From NCBI GenBank assembly GCA_030429235.1, contig JAUIDB010000008.1, positions 62,001 through 126,000 on the forward strand: 64,000 nucleotides of DNA, read 5' to 3'. Below the pieces are notes generated by a model, which had not been told where the DNA came from, did not search any database, and saw only the letters and a program-made list of their open reading frames with translations. Of this stretch, positions 15,915 through 24,765 are shown one piece after another (positions within the stretch are counted from its first letter, which is position 1; every line of letters starts with the position of its first letter). This DNA is from Thermoanaerobaculia bacterium (GTDB lineage: Bacteria > Acidobacteriota > Thermoanaerobaculia > Multivoradales > JAIOJS01). Both the position numbers and the translations under genes were made by a program.

Positions 15915-18083
15915 ATGGCCCGAACCACCAAGTCCGATGTAGCCAACCCCAAACCTCCCGAGGGAGGAGCTCCGGCGCGCCTGCAGGTTCAGGACGGAGT
16001 CGCCTGGTTGACGATCGATCTGCCCGGCAAGAAGGTCAACACACTCTCCACTCGATTCATGGATTGGTTCGACGGAGTGATCGGACAGTTGGAGTCGTCG
16101 GAACACAGTGCTTTGATCCTGCGGTCTGGCAAGCCGGGGACCTTCGTCGCGGGTGCCGATATCGAAGAGCTGAAGGCACTCCAGGAGGTTTCGGAAGTCG
16201 AGGCGATGCTGCGCCGCGGACACTCGATCCTCAACCGACTCGCTGGACTGCCGTTTCCCGTAGTCGCCGCCATCGATGGGGCCTGCCTGGGAGGTGGTCT
16301 CGAACTCGCCCTCGGCGCTGACTGGCGCGTCGCGACCGACAGCGACCGAACGCGCCTCGGATTGCCGGAGGTGCAGTTGGGGCTGATCCCCGGTCTGGGC
16401 GGCACGCAGCGACTTCCACGTCTGATCGGCGTACCGGCCGCGCTCGACATGATCTTGACGGGCAAGCAGTTGCGAGCGCGGAAGGCCCTCAAGTTGGGAG
16501 TGATCGACGAACTCTGCCACCCCGCGAATCTCGGCGAGGCGGCCCTTCGCCTGGTGGCCCGGGGAAAACGGCAGAAGACGAAGGTCGTGGCAAGACAGGG
16601 CCTGGCGGCGCGGGTGGGCGATCTCCTGGCCCACAGTCCGCTCGGTGACAAAGTGGTCTACGAGAAGGCGCGAGAGACGGTTCGGAAGAAGACCGGCGGT
16701 CACTATCCGGCGCCGCTGGCGGCGATCGAGGTGGTTCGGGAGGGAACCGCGATGCCCCTCGAGCAGGCCCTGGAACGCGAGGCGCAGACCTTCGTCGAAC
16801 TCGTGGTTTCGGACGTGGCCAAGAACCTGATGGGGATCTTCTTCATGAAGAACGCCGTCGATGGCCGGGCCGCGGCACTGGCCAAGGAGGGGCGAGCGGT
16901 AGAGCGCGCCGCGGTTCTCGGTGCCGGCCTGATGGGGGCCGGCATCAGTCAAGGCCTGGTGCACAAGGGCTACTCGGTGGTGATGAAGGACCGCGACTTC
17001 GAGAGTCTGGCCAGGGGCGTCTCCTACGTCGGCGATCGATTCGGTGAGTTGAAGAAGCGGCGGCGATACAACAGCGTTCAAGTCAAAGAGGCGATGGCCC
17101 GCCTCCATCCGACGATCGAGTACAGCCCCCTCGAACACGTGGATTTCGTGATCGAGGCCGTTTTCGAGGAGATCTCGGTCAAGCACCAGGTACTGGAGGA
17201 GACCGAGTCGGTGGCTCCCGAAGAGGTGATCTTCGCCACCAACACCTCGACGATTCCGATCGCGGACATCGCGACGGGGAGCCGCCGACCGGAGAACGTC
17301 GTCGGGATGCACTTCTTCTCCCCCGTCCACAAGATGCCGCTGCTCGAGATCATTCGGCACCCAGCGGTGTCCTCCGAGACTCTGGCGACCACCGTGGCGG
17401 TGGGCAAGGCGATGGGCAAGACCGTCATCGTGGTGGAAGATGGTCCCGGCTTCTACGTCAACCGGGTCCTCGGCCCCTACATCCAGGAGGCCCTCTGGTG
17501 CCTGACCGAAGGGGCTCGGATCGAAGAGGTCGATGCGGCCCTCGAGGGTTGGGGCTGGCCCGTCGGAGCGCTGACGCTGCTGGACGAGGTCGGTCTCGAT
17601 GTCGGATACCACGCCGCCGAAGTGATGAAGAAACACTTCGGAGATCGCCTCGACATGCCGAGTGCCCTGCAGAACCTGATCGACGATGGTCGCAAAGGCC
17701 GCAAGGGTGGCAAGGGCTTCTACCTCTACGAGAAGGGTGAGCGCCAGGGCGCAGATCCGGCGATCTACGACCTCCTGGGTTGGAGCGAAGCGCCAATGCC
17801 GGCCGCCGAGATCGCAGAGCGGTGCTGGCTGCAGATGCTGAACGAGGTCGCCCGCACGATGGAGGACCAGATCATCACGAACCCGGAGGACGTCGATATC
17901 GGCATTCTCTTCGGCGTCGGGTTCCCTCCCTTCCGAGGGGGCATTCTTCGGCATGCGGATCGTCTGGGCCTCGACCATGTCGTGGCGCGGCTGCGGCACT
18001 GGGAGAAGGCCAAGGGGGGGCGTTTCGAGCCGGCTCGGATGCTGCAGGAGATGGCCAAGAGCAATGCGACCTTCCACGGCTAG
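15915..18083 (+). CDS. fadJ: Multifunctional enoyl-CoA hydratase / 3-hydroxyacyl-CoA dehydrogenase (FadJ/FadB-like)
   Basis: A 722-residue beta-oxidation alpha subunit. The N-terminal crotonase domain (~20-210) has GTFVAGADIEEL, GACLGGGLELALGADWRV and LPEVQLGLIPGLGGTQRLPRL with the catalytic Glu pair. The NAD-binding dehydrogenase domain (~330-515) has AAVLGAGLMGAGISQG and MHFFSPVHKMPLLEII with the catalytic His-Glu. The C-terminal domains (~520-720) contain GPGFYVNRVLGPYI and GRKGGKGFYLYEKGE. GAGAGAGGA precedes ATG 15915. No thiolase (fadI/fadA) neighbours it in this window. FadJ versus FadB cannot be decided by eye. Confidence 0.93.
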   Translation: MARTTKSDVANPKPPEGGAPARLQVQDGVAWLTIDLPGKKVNTLSTRFMDWFDGVIGQLESSEHSALILRSGKPGTFVAGADIEELKALQEVSEVEAMLRRGHSILNRLAGLPFPVVAAIDGACLGGGLELALGADWRVATDSDRTRLGLPEVQLGLIPGLGGTQRLPRLIGVPAALDMILTGKQLRARKALKLGVIDELCHPANLGEAALRLVARGKRQKTKVVARQGLAARVGDLLAHSPLGDKVVYEKARETVRKKTGGHYPAPLAAIEVVREGTAMPLEQALEREAQTFVELVVSDVAKNLMGIFFMKNAVDGRAAALAKEGRAVERAAVLGAGLMGAGISQGLVHKGYSVVMKDRDFESLARGVSYVGDRFGELKKRRRYNSVQVKEAMARLHPTIEYSPLEHVDFVIEAVFEEISVKHQVLEETESVAPEEVIFATNTSTIPIADIATGSRRPENVVGMHFFSPVHKMPLLEIIRHPAVSSETLATTVAVGKAMGKTVIVVEDGPGFYVNRVLGPYIQEALWCLTEGARIEEVDAALEGWGWPVGALTLLDEVGLDVGYHAAEVMKKHFGDRLDMPSALQNLIDDGRKGRKGGKGFYLYEKGERQGADPAIYDLLGWSEAPMPAAEIAERCWLQMLNEVARTMEDQIITNPEDVDIGILFGVGFPPFRGGILRHADRLGLDHVVARLRHWEKAKGGRFEPARMLQEMAKSNATFHG

Positions 18084-18208
18084 GCTAGCGCTCCCACGGT
18101 GCCACCCTCAGCCCTGGCGGCCGTCGCGCTGCTGGCGAGATGCCCACGCGATCAGAGAGGTAGCGGCGTAGTGGAATCGGACGCCAGCCCGTCGGGACTC
18201 GAGCGGCC

Positions 18209-19582
18209 TTGACCGGGACCTCCTGGGACGTCGTGATCGTGGGCGGCGGCCTCGCCGGCCTGACGGCAGCGCACCGCCTGCGCCAGGGGGGCTGCCGGAC
18301 ACTTCTGCTCGAAGCCGGATCGCGAGTCGGCGGAGCCGTGCGCACCGTGCGCCGGGAGGGATGGACCTACGAGTTGGGCCCGAACACGGTGATGGCTCGG
18401 GGGCCGTTGGACGACCTTATCGACGAACTCGGTCTCAGGCCCCAGGTCGTTACGGCCGATCCCGCGGCCCGTCGTCGCTACATCGTCAAGGCGGGCCGGC
18501 TGGAGCCCCTACCGCGGGGCCCCCTGGGTCTGTTGCGGAGCCGGGTGTTCGGTTGGCGAGACCGCTTCCGACTCCTGCGCGAGCCTTGGCTTCCTCCCCG
18601 TCGGGATCTCGCGGATCGGGACGAGAGCGTGGCGGCCTTCACCCGCCGGCGGCTGGGGGACAACTGGCTCGACTACGCCGTGGGCCCCTTCGTGTCCGGG
18701 ATCTACGCCGGTGATGCCGAGCGATTGTCGATGCGGTGGACGCTGCCCACCGTAACCGCCCTCGAGCGAGACCACGGCAGCCTATTGCGGGGGGCGATGG
18801 CTCGGCGAAAGCAGGGGGGAGGCAGAGGGACGATGCTCACCTTCGAGCAGGGGCTGCAGACCCTGCCGATGGCTCTGGCTCGGCAGGTGGGCGAGGTGCG
18901 ATGCGACGCTACCGTCGAGTCGGTTTCGAGGCTCGACGGTACTTTCCGGGTCGCGGGGAGTGGTTTCGAGGTAGCCGCGGATCGTGTCCTCCTGGCCCTG
19001 GGGGCTCGACCGACGGCCCAGATCCTGCACTCGCTGCCGCCGGCCTCGTCGGCGATCGCGGCGGTACTGTCCGAGGTGCCCCACGCCAGTCTGGCTGTCG
19101 TATCCCTGGGCTTTCGGCGTGAGCAGGTGCGCCACGCGGTCGACGGCTTCGGGTTTCTCGCTCCGCGGTGCGAGTCCTTGCGGCTCCTCGGCTGCCTGTT
19201 CCCTTCCACGATCTTCCCGGGACGAGTTCCCCACGATCATGTTCTGCTCTCCGCCTTCGTCGGCGGCCGTCTCGACGCAGAGGCGGTCGAGGGCTCTGAC
19301 GAGTCCCTCGTCGAGTTGGTCTACCGCGAACTCGACGCTCTGCTCGGGTTGGAGGGCGAACCAGTGCAAACGCAGCTGGCTCGCTGGCGTCCGGCCATTC
19401 CGCAGTACGAGTTGGGACACGAGCGGTTCGCGGAGGCGATCGACCAGCTCACTGCTTCCCAGCCGGGACTGTATTGCGTGGGGAGCTACCTGGGTGGCGC
19501 GTCGGTCCCGGCGACGGTGGCGAAGGGTGAAGAGGTCGCCCGACGGATGTTGGAGTCCGGCTGCGGTAGGATCAATCCATGA
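18209..19582 (+). CDS. hemY: Protoporphyrinogen/coproporphyrinogen oxidase, FAD-dependent (HemY)
   Basis: A 457-residue FAD-dependent oxidase of haem biosynthesis. It starts at TTG 18209 directly with the Rossmann motif VVIVGGGLAGLTAAHRLRQGG, then LEAGSRVGGAVRTV and YELGPNTVM. The middle has AGDAERLSMRWTLPTV (family-typical), and the C-terminus ends with the FAD-contact motif GLYCVGSYLGGASVPATVAKGEEVARRM. Haem synthesis also includes hemN at 33311. The stop overlaps the CcmD-like gene by 4 bases. Whether it uses protoporphyrinogen or coproporphyrinogen is not evident. Confidence 0.92.
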   Translation: MTGTSWDVVIVGGGLAGLTAAHRLRQGGCRTLLLEAGSRVGGAVRTVRREGWTYELGPNTVMARGPLDDLIDELGLRPQVVTADPAARRRYIVKAGRLEPLPRGPLGLLRSRVFGWRDRFRLLREPWLPPRRDLADRDESVAAFTRRRLGDNWLDYAVGPFVSGIYAGDAERLSMRWTLPTVTALERDHGSLLRGAMARRKQGGGRGTMLTFEQGLQTLPMALARQVGEVRCDATVESVSRLDGTFRVAGSGFEVAADRVLLALGARPTAQILHSLPPASSAIAAVLSEVPHASLAVVSLGFRREQVRHAVDGFGFLAPRCESLRLLGCLFPSTIFPGRVPHDHVLLSAFVGGRLDAEAVEGSDESLVELVYRELDALLGLEGEPVQTQLARWRPAIPQYELGHERFAEAIDQLTASQPGLYCVGSYLGGASVPATVAKGEEVARRMLESGCGRINP

Positions 19583-19683
19583 TCGACGAGGGAGGAAGCG
19601 CCGCCGTACTGATCGTCAACGCCATCATCTGGGCTGGCCTGCTGATCTATCTGTTCCGCCTGAGCCGCCGCCTGGAGAGCTAG
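19579..19683 (+). CDS. CcmD-like single-helix membrane microprotein
   Basis: A 34-residue protein, ATG 19579 to TAG 19683, overlapping hemY by ATGA. One membrane helix (AAVLIVNAIIWAGLLIYLFRL) is followed by a basic LSRRLES tail. The NAIIWAGLLIYLFRLSRRLE pattern is that of CcmD-family proteins, which hold the haem-exporter CcmABC complex together. The only other ccm gene would be elsewhere. TAGGAT at 19567-19572 sits 6 bases upstream, but the overlap suggests coupling to hemY. Probable, from short-sequence pattern only. Confidence 0.6.
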   Translation: MIDEGGSAAVLIVNAIIWAGLLIYLFRLSRRLES

Positions 19684-19711
19684 CCCGCTCGAGGACGTCC
19701 CGCGGTCGGAT

Positions 19712-20923
19712 TTAGCCGCCGGCGAGAACCTCGAGGCACTGGTCGATGTCGGCGGCCGTGTGGGATGCGTTCACCTGGAAGCGGATCTCCTCGTCGCCCT
19801 TGGGAACGACGGGGTAGTTGAGACCGGTGGCAAGGATGCCATTGTCCTTGAGGTGGCGCACCAACGCCGCGGTGCGGTCAGTGTCGCGGACCATCAGTGG
19901 GACGACGGGATGTTCACCGGGAATGGTCTCGAGCCCCTGTCCTTCGAGCCCGATCTCGAAGCGCCGGGTCATGGCCCGCAGGTGGTCGAGCAGGTCGCGG
20001 CCTTCGACCGAATCGAGGATCTCGACGGCTCGTCGGGCGGCGGCGGCCTCGCCGGCCGTAATCGGATTCGAGTAGATGTACATCGGCGCCGTTTCGCGTA
20101 GGTACTCGATCAGCGTGGCACTGCCCACGACGTAGCCGCCGTTCACCCCGAAGGCCTTGCCCAGCGTGCCGATCAGAACGTCGACGGCGGGAGCCTCGGT
20201 GTACTCTTCGGTTCCGCGGCCAGTCGCGCCGAAGGCTCCGACGCCGTGTGAATCGTCCACCACGAGCACGACACCCTCGGGATACCGCTCGTCGAACTCG
20301 CGGCAGATCGCGGAGATCTGGTCGAGCGGAGCGTGGTCGCCTCGCATCGAGAAGATCCCGTCGGTCACGACGAGGGCTCGCTGGGCCCCCACGGCTCCCT
20401 CCAGGCAGTTTCGTAGGGCCTCGAGGTCGAGATGAGGGTAGACGTCCTTCGAGCGCGGTCGCGCCAGCCGCATCGCGTTGATGATGCAGTTGTGGTTCAA
20501 CTCGTCCGAGATCACGGCGGTTTCCTTGGTGATGAGGGGACCGAGGACTCCCAGGACGGTCACGTACGCAGCGCTGAAGATCATGGCCGCCTCGCGCCCG
20601 TGGAACTGCGCCAGCGTCGCCTCCAGCTCGAGGTGGGGGGCCCAGGTTCCGCTGATGAAGCGGACCGCTCCGGGGCCGACGCCGTAGCGTGCCGAGGCCT
20701 CCTCTTCGGCTTGGCGGACATCGCCTCGCAAGGACATTCCCAGGTAGCTGTTGGAGTTCATCCGCAGGAACTCACGATGCCCCTCGCCGGCCAATCGGAA
20801 TCGGGGGCCTAGGTTCCCACGCGCCGGAACGACGTCCACAAAAACCTCTTCGGCGCCCTTGGCGGTTCCGAGGGAATGCAACTGGTCGAGATGCTGGCGC
20901 AGGGCAGCTTCCGTCTTCTTCAT
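19712..20923 (-). CDS. kbl: Glycine C-acetyltransferase (2-amino-3-ketobutyrate CoA ligase)
   Basis: A 403-residue PLP enzyme of the alpha-oxoamine synthase family, cleaving 2-amino-3-ketobutyrate with CoA to glycine and acetyl-CoA. Marks are NSYLGMSLRGDVRQAEEEASARYGVGPGAVRFISGT, ISDELNHNCIINAMRLA, VVDDSHGVGAFGATGRGTEEY and the PLP-Lys segment IGTLGKAFGVNGGYVVGS. AONS (BioF) is the close alternative, but the adjacent tdh gene 34 bases upstream on the same strand decides for Kbl. GAGGGG precedes ATG 20923. Confidence 0.93.
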   Translation of the reverse strand: MKKTEAALRQHLDQLHSLGTAKGAEEVFVDVVPARGNLGPRFRLAGEGHREFLRMNSNSYLGMSLRGDVRQAEEEASARYGVGPGAVRFISGTWAPHLELEATLAQFHGREAAMIFSAAYVTVLGVLGPLITKETAVISDELNHNCIINAMRLARPRSKDVYPHLDLEALRNCLEGAVGAQRALVVTDGIFSMRGDHAPLDQISAICREFDERYPEGVVLVVDDSHGVGAFGATGRGTEEYTEAPAVDVLIGTLGKAFGVNGGYVVGSATLIEYLRETAPMYIYSNPITAGEAAAARRAVEILDSVEGRDLLDHLRAMTRRFEIGLEGQGLETIPGEHPVVPLMVRDTDRTAALVRHLKDNGILATGLNYPVVPKGDEEIRFQVNASHTAADIDQCLEVLAGG

Positions 20924-20957
20924 GGGCTTTACCCCTCTTTCAGGTGGTTCCTCTCCG

Positions 20958-21932
20958 CTAGGGATCAGAGACGGAGAGTTTGGCGTCGAGCTCGCGGAGC
21001 ATCTCCTCGACCATCGCCGGGAGATCGTACTTCGGCGACCAGTCCCACTCCTGTCGGGCCGCCGAGTCGTCCAGGGAGTCGGGCCAGGAATCGGCGATCC
21101 CCTGGCGTACGGGGTCGATCTGGTACTCGATGGTGAACTGCGGCAGGTGCTTGCGGATCTCGGCCGTGAGTTCGTCGGGCGTGAAGTTCATCCCCGTGAC
21201 GTTGAACGCGTTGCGGTGGACGAGTCGCGTGGCGTCTGCGGCCATGAGATCGATCGCCGCGTCGAGAGCATCGGGCATGTACATCATGTCGAGTCGCGTG
21301 TCCGCTTGCAGGAAGCAGGTGTACTTCCCGTGTCGGATCGCGGCGTAGAAGATGTCGACGGCGTAGTCGGTGGTTCCTCCGCCGGGAGGAGCAGTGTGGG
21401 AGATCAGACCGGGGTAGCGAACTCCGCGCGTGTCGACGCCGAATCGCTGGTGGTAGTAGTCGCAGAGGAGCTCGCCCGCGACTTTGGTGACCCCGTACAT
21501 CGTGGTCGGGCGCTGGATGGTGTCCTGCGGGGTGTGCTCGGCGGGGGTTCCGCGCCCGAAGGCGCCGATCGAACTGGGGAAGAAGACCGCCAGTCCGTTC
21601 TCTCGGGCGATCTCGAGGATGCCGTAGAGGCCTCCCATGTTGAGGTTCCAAGCGACATGGGGTTTCTCTTCGGCCACCGCGGAGAGCAGCGACGCCAGGT
21701 GGAAGATCGTGCCGACGTTCCAGCGTCGCACCGCTTCCTGGATCTGTACCGCGTTGGTGCAGTCGACGTAGGCGAAGGGCTCCCAGCCGGCGGCGGCTTC
21801 GGGCGGTGCGTAGCGGATGTCGGAGGCGACGACGCGATCCTGGCCGTACCGAGCACGCAGGGCGTGGACCAGTTCCGAGCCGATCTGCCCCAGGGCACCG
21901 GTGACGAGAATCCTGCGGGGAGGGTGCGACAT
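20958..21932 (-). CDS. tdh: L-threonine 3-dehydrogenase, short-chain (epimerase-like) type
   Basis: A 324-residue NAD-dependent enzyme of the UDP-galactose-epimerase-like Tdh type, oxidising threonine to 2-amino-3-ketobutyrate. The N-terminus is RRILVTGALGQIGSELVHAL (GxxGxxG), then YVDCTNAVQIQEAV, FHLASLLSAVAEE, the PSSIGAFG region and catalytic YGVTKVAGELL (YxxxK). GVRYPGLISHTAPPGGGTTDYAVDIFYAA is characteristic of this Tdh class. ATG 21932 was chosen; the frame extends upstream without homology. TACGAT ends 10 bases before the ATG. Substrate passes to kbl directly downstream. Confidence 0.93.
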   Translation of the reverse strand: MSHPPRRILVTGALGQIGSELVHALRARYGQDRVVASDIRYAPPEAAAGWEPFAYVDCTNAVQIQEAVRRWNVGTIFHLASLLSAVAEEKPHVAWNLNMGGLYGILEIARENGLAVFFPSSIGAFGRGTPAEHTPQDTIQRPTTMYGVTKVAGELLCDYYHQRFGVDTRGVRYPGLISHTAPPGGGTTDYAVDIFYAAIRHGKYTCFLQADTRLDMMYMPDALDAAIDLMAADATRLVHRNAFNVTGMNFTPDELTAEIRKHLPQFTIEYQIDPVRQGIADSWPDSLDDSAARQEWDWSPKYDLPAMVEEMLRELDAKLSVSDP

Positions 21933-21942
21933 CGTGGCGGCT

Positions 21943-21948
21943 ATCGTA
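21943..21948 (-). promoter_or_regulatory. TACGAT -10-like box 10 nt before tdh
   Basis: Minus-strand TACGAT followed by 10 bases and ATG 21932 with no Shine-Dalgarno site. Could give a near-leaderless internal transcript for tdh-kbl. Confidence 0.3.
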
Positions 21949-21983
21949 ACGACGAAGCCCGGTCTGCTCAACCGTCCGGTGGC

Positions 21984-22709
21984 TCAGCCCGACCGCATCG
22001 CGGCCAGCATCTCCTGCACCGCTGGCCCCAGGCCGACCGCAACCGATCGCGCTACCAGGAAGTGCCCGATATTGAGTTCTTCCATGTGCGGCAGTGCAGC
22101 GACAGGTCCGACGTTGTCGGTGGTCAGACCGTGGCCGGCGAAGACCCGGAAGCCGGCCTCGAAGCCGAGTTCGGCCACCCGCCGCATCGCCTCGAGATGG
22201 TAGGCGACTCGCTCGCGGCTGGCTCGAGTGTAGGCGTCGGTGTTGATCTCGAATCCGTGGACGGTGCCGGGGACGAAGCTCGCCATCGCTTCGATCTGAC
22301 GCGGTTCGGGGTCGAGAAAGAGGGAGACCACGATCCCGGCCTCGGCGAGCCGCGTGCAGGCGTCGGCGATGCGATCGCGGTGCGCAGTGAGGTCGAGGCC
22401 ACCTTCGGTCGTGATCTCGTCCGGACTCTCCGGCACTAGGGTCACCTGGTCGGGGCGCAGACGGCCGGCGATCTCCAGCATCTCATCGGTAGCGGCCATC
22501 TCGACATTGAACTTGCCCCGCACGGACTCCAGCAGCTGCTCGACGTCGGCGTCCTGGATGTGCCGTCGGTCGCTGCGTAGATGGACCGTGATGCCCGACG
22601 CACCAGCGTCTTCGGCGATCCTGGCCGCCTCGAGAACCGAAGGGTACGAGGCGCGCCGCGCTTGCCGCAGGGTCGCCACGTGGTCGATGTTGACGGAGAG
22701 CAACGTCAT
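21984..22709 (-). CDS. pdxJ: Pyridoxine 5'-phosphate synthase
   Basis: A 241-residue TIM-barrel enzyme condensing 3-amino-2-oxopropyl phosphate with deoxyxylulose 5-phosphate to make pyridoxine phosphate. Marks are LSVNIDHVATLRQARR at the N-terminus, GITVHLRSDRRHIQDADV, VTLVPESPDEITTEGGLD, HGFEINTDAYTRA and AGHGLTTDNVG near the C-terminus. The length is normal for the family. It lies 13 bases after glmM and upstream of tdh-kbl, whose Kbl product needs PLP. Confidence 0.96.
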   Translation of the reverse strand: MTLLSVNIDHVATLRQARRASYPSVLEAARIAEDAGASGITVHLRSDRRHIQDADVEQLLESVRGKFNVEMAATDEMLEIAGRLRPDQVTLVPESPDEITTEGGLDLTAHRDRIADACTRLAEAGIVVSLFLDPEPRQIEAMASFVPGTVHGFEINTDAYTRASRERVAYHLEAMRRVAELGFEAGFRVFAGHGLTTDNVGPVAALPHMEELNIGHFLVARSVAVGLGPAVQEMLAAMRSG

Positions 22710-22722
22710 GACGGACTCCGGG

Positions 22723-24078
22723 TCAAGGTCTGGGATCCGAGGCAGAGAAGGCCGCCGCGATGCTCGCCGTCAGTCGGTCGAGTTCCGCCGCATCGGGACC
22801 CTCCAGCATGATACGAACGAGGGGTTCGGTACCACTGTAGCGGAGGACGAGGCGACCGCGATCGCCCAGTTCCTGGCGCGCCCTCTCGGCCGCGTCCTGG
22901 ACGGCGGGTAGCTCTTCGAAGGGTCGTTTCTCCGCTACCGGCAGATTGTGCAGTCGCTGCGGGAACCTGACGAAATCCGCGAGCTGTTCCGAAGCAGGCT
23001 TGGCTCCGCGGCGAAGAATGGCGGCGAGTTGCAGACCGGTCAGCATGCCGTCTCCGGTCGTGGCGAGGGGTGAGTAGACCAGGTGGCCCGATTGCTCTCC
23101 GCCGAGGTGGATGTCGTCGAGGAGCATGGTCTCGACGACCGCACGATCACCTACGTCGCAGCGTTTCACCGAGATGCCCTCTGCGGCCAGGGCTCGTTCG
23201 AGTCCGAGATTGGACATCGACGTTGCCACGATGGCTCGCGGCTCGAGCAACTGCCGTCGGGCCAGATCGCGCCCCCAGAGGAACAGCATGGCGTCTCCGT
23301 CTCGGAGCTGACCCTGCTCGTCGACCAGCAGGGCACGATCTCCGTCACCGTCGAAGGCGATGCCGAGATCGGCCCCCAGTTCGAGGACCCGTTGGGCGAG
23401 CCGTTCGGGATGGGTCGATCCACAGTCGAGGTTGATGTTGCGACCGTTGGGTGTGGCGTGGAGTAGTTCGACCGTGGCTCCGTGGTCGGTGAAGGCGCGT
23501 TGGGCAAACGCGCTGGTGGCTCCATGGGCCGCGTCGAGCACGATGGTCGATCCCGCGAGGTCGTCGGGCGCCAGGGAGCCCGCGAGATGGGCCAGGTACA
23601 ACGCGACGTCAGCCGGGTCCAAGGGGGGCAAGGTGACCTCGTGGATCTCGGGCGTGGGTTCGGTCAGTCGGCTCTCGAGTTCGGCCTCGGCGGCTTTGGT
23701 CCACTTGTGTCCCTGGTCGTCGAGTAACTTGATCCCGTTGTCCTGGAACGGGTTGTGACTGGCCGAAACGGCGATCCCGCAGACGGCGTCGTGTCGTCGG
23801 GCGAGGAGGGCGATGGCCGGCGTCGGCAGGACTCCCAGCGGGTGGGTTCGGGCTCCTCCGGCCGCGAGACCAGCGGCCAACCAGCTGACGAGGGTCTCGG
23901 TGCTGAACCGCGTGTCACCACCGACCACCACCAGGGGATCTGGGTGGCCATCGCTCACTAACTGGTGAGCCAGGTGGTAGCCGAGTGCAGTCACGGTGGG
24001 GCGGTCGAGCGGATAGTCCCCAAAGGGACCCCTCATACCGTCGGTTCCAAAGAGACGGGTCTGGGACGTGGTGGTCAA
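22723..24078 (-). CDS. glmM: Phosphoglucosamine mutase
   Basis: A 451-residue alpha-D-phosphohexomutase making glucosamine 1-phosphate for peptidoglycan and LPS. It starts at TTG 24078 (GGAG nine bases upstream) with RLFGTDGMRG. The phosphoserine loop is GIAVSASHNPFQDNGIKL, the metal loop is AFDGDGDRALLVD, then GGEQSGHLVYSPLATTGDGMLTGLQ and the phosphate-binding VLRYSGTEPLVRIMLEG. Linked to cdaA-cdaR, a widely conserved arrangement in which CdaA activity is tied to GlmM. Confidence 0.96.
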   Translation of the reverse strand: MTTTSQTRLFGTDGMRGPFGDYPLDRPTVTALGYHLAHQLVSDGHPDPLVVVGGDTRFSTETLVSWLAAGLAAGGARTHPLGVLPTPAIALLARRHDAVCGIAVSASHNPFQDNGIKLLDDQGHKWTKAAEAELESRLTEPTPEIHEVTLPPLDPADVALYLAHLAGSLAPDDLAGSTIVLDAAHGATSAFAQRAFTDHGATVELLHATPNGRNINLDCGSTHPERLAQRVLELGADLGIAFDGDGDRALLVDEQGQLRDGDAMLFLWGRDLARRQLLEPRAIVATSMSNLGLERALAAEGISVKRCDVGDRAVVETMLLDDIHLGGEQSGHLVYSPLATTGDGMLTGLQLAAILRRGAKPASEQLADFVRFPQRLHNLPVAEKRPFEELPAVQDAAERARQELGDRGRLVLRYSGTEPLVRIMLEGPDAAELDRLTASIAAAFSASDPRP

Positions 24079-24096
24079 GGCTCTTCTCCGGGCGGT

Positions 24097-24765
24097 CTAA
24101 CGAGCGCCGGTCTCCGGCAGGTCGGGAGGCCGCATCGGGATGGCCACGGTGACCACCTGAGTCTGCAGCTTGATGAGTGAATCGGGGGCCACCAGCAGAG
24201 TCGACTCTTCGAAGTCGAGGGCGTGGCCGTTCAGATTGATCGGATGCGTTTCGACGTACTCGAGGGCTCCGACCAGTCGGCCAGGACCGGTGACGAGAAC
24301 CTGTTCCGGCCGGCTCCTCGGGGTACCAGCGATCGCTCCGGCGGCGGGTTCGCCGGTGAATCGGACTCGAACCGGCAGCAGCCTTCGCTGTTCGCGATCC
24401 AGTTGCAGCTCGAGCCGGTTGGGCTCGATCGAGACGACCTCGATCCCCTCTGGAGTCAAGACGTTGCTCGGTTCGAGCGCGACCTCGAGGGTACCGGCAT
24501 CGTTGGCCTCCAGTGGTACCTGAACGTCGACCAGGAACGGGTTGACGTGGCGAATGGCCTGTTCGCTGCCGCGCAGTCGCACCCGCACGCGCTCGACGGG
24601 ATTCAGCAGGATCAGTCCGTTCGGAGTGTTGTAGGTGACGCTGGCGTCCATCACCTTCTCCGACCCGAATTCGCTTCGGTTGTCGGCGGTCACCACGATC
24701 CACAGGATGATCGCGATCGCGACACTGAATAGCCGCAATCCGAGGACGCCGTTCCGCTCGCTCAC
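24097..24765 (-). CDS. cdaR: YbbR/CdaR-domain membrane-anchored regulator of CdaA
   Basis: A 222-residue protein with one N-terminal membrane helix (LRLFSVAIAIILWIVVTA) and an extracytoplasmic part with YbbR-type repeats (VRVRLRGSEQAI, EPNRLELQLDREQRRLLPVRVRFTGEPAAG, VLVTGPGRLVGALEYVETHPINL). In Firmicutes CdaR modulates the diadenylate cyclase. It starts at GTG 24765 inside the cdaA stop (GTGA overlap) and sits 18 bases before glmM. Confidence 0.9.
   Translation of the reverse strand: MSERNGVLGLRLFSVAIAIILWIVVTADNRSEFGSEKVMDASVTYNTPNGLILLNPVERVRVRLRGSEQAIRHVNPFLVDVQVPLEANDAGTLEVALEPSNVLTPEGIEVVSIEPNRLELQLDREQRRLLPVRVRFTGEPAAGAIAGTPRSRPEQVLVTGPGRLVGALEYVETHPINLNGHALDFEESTLLVAPDSLIKLQTQVVTVAIPMRPPDLPETGAR

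Noticed and set aside
14835-18077. 1080-residue open frame on the minus strand
   Set aside because: It is the antisense of the Rieske and fadJ genes, both with complete family motifs; the translation shows no domain and is His/Arg/Leu-rich as GC-rich antisense frames are.
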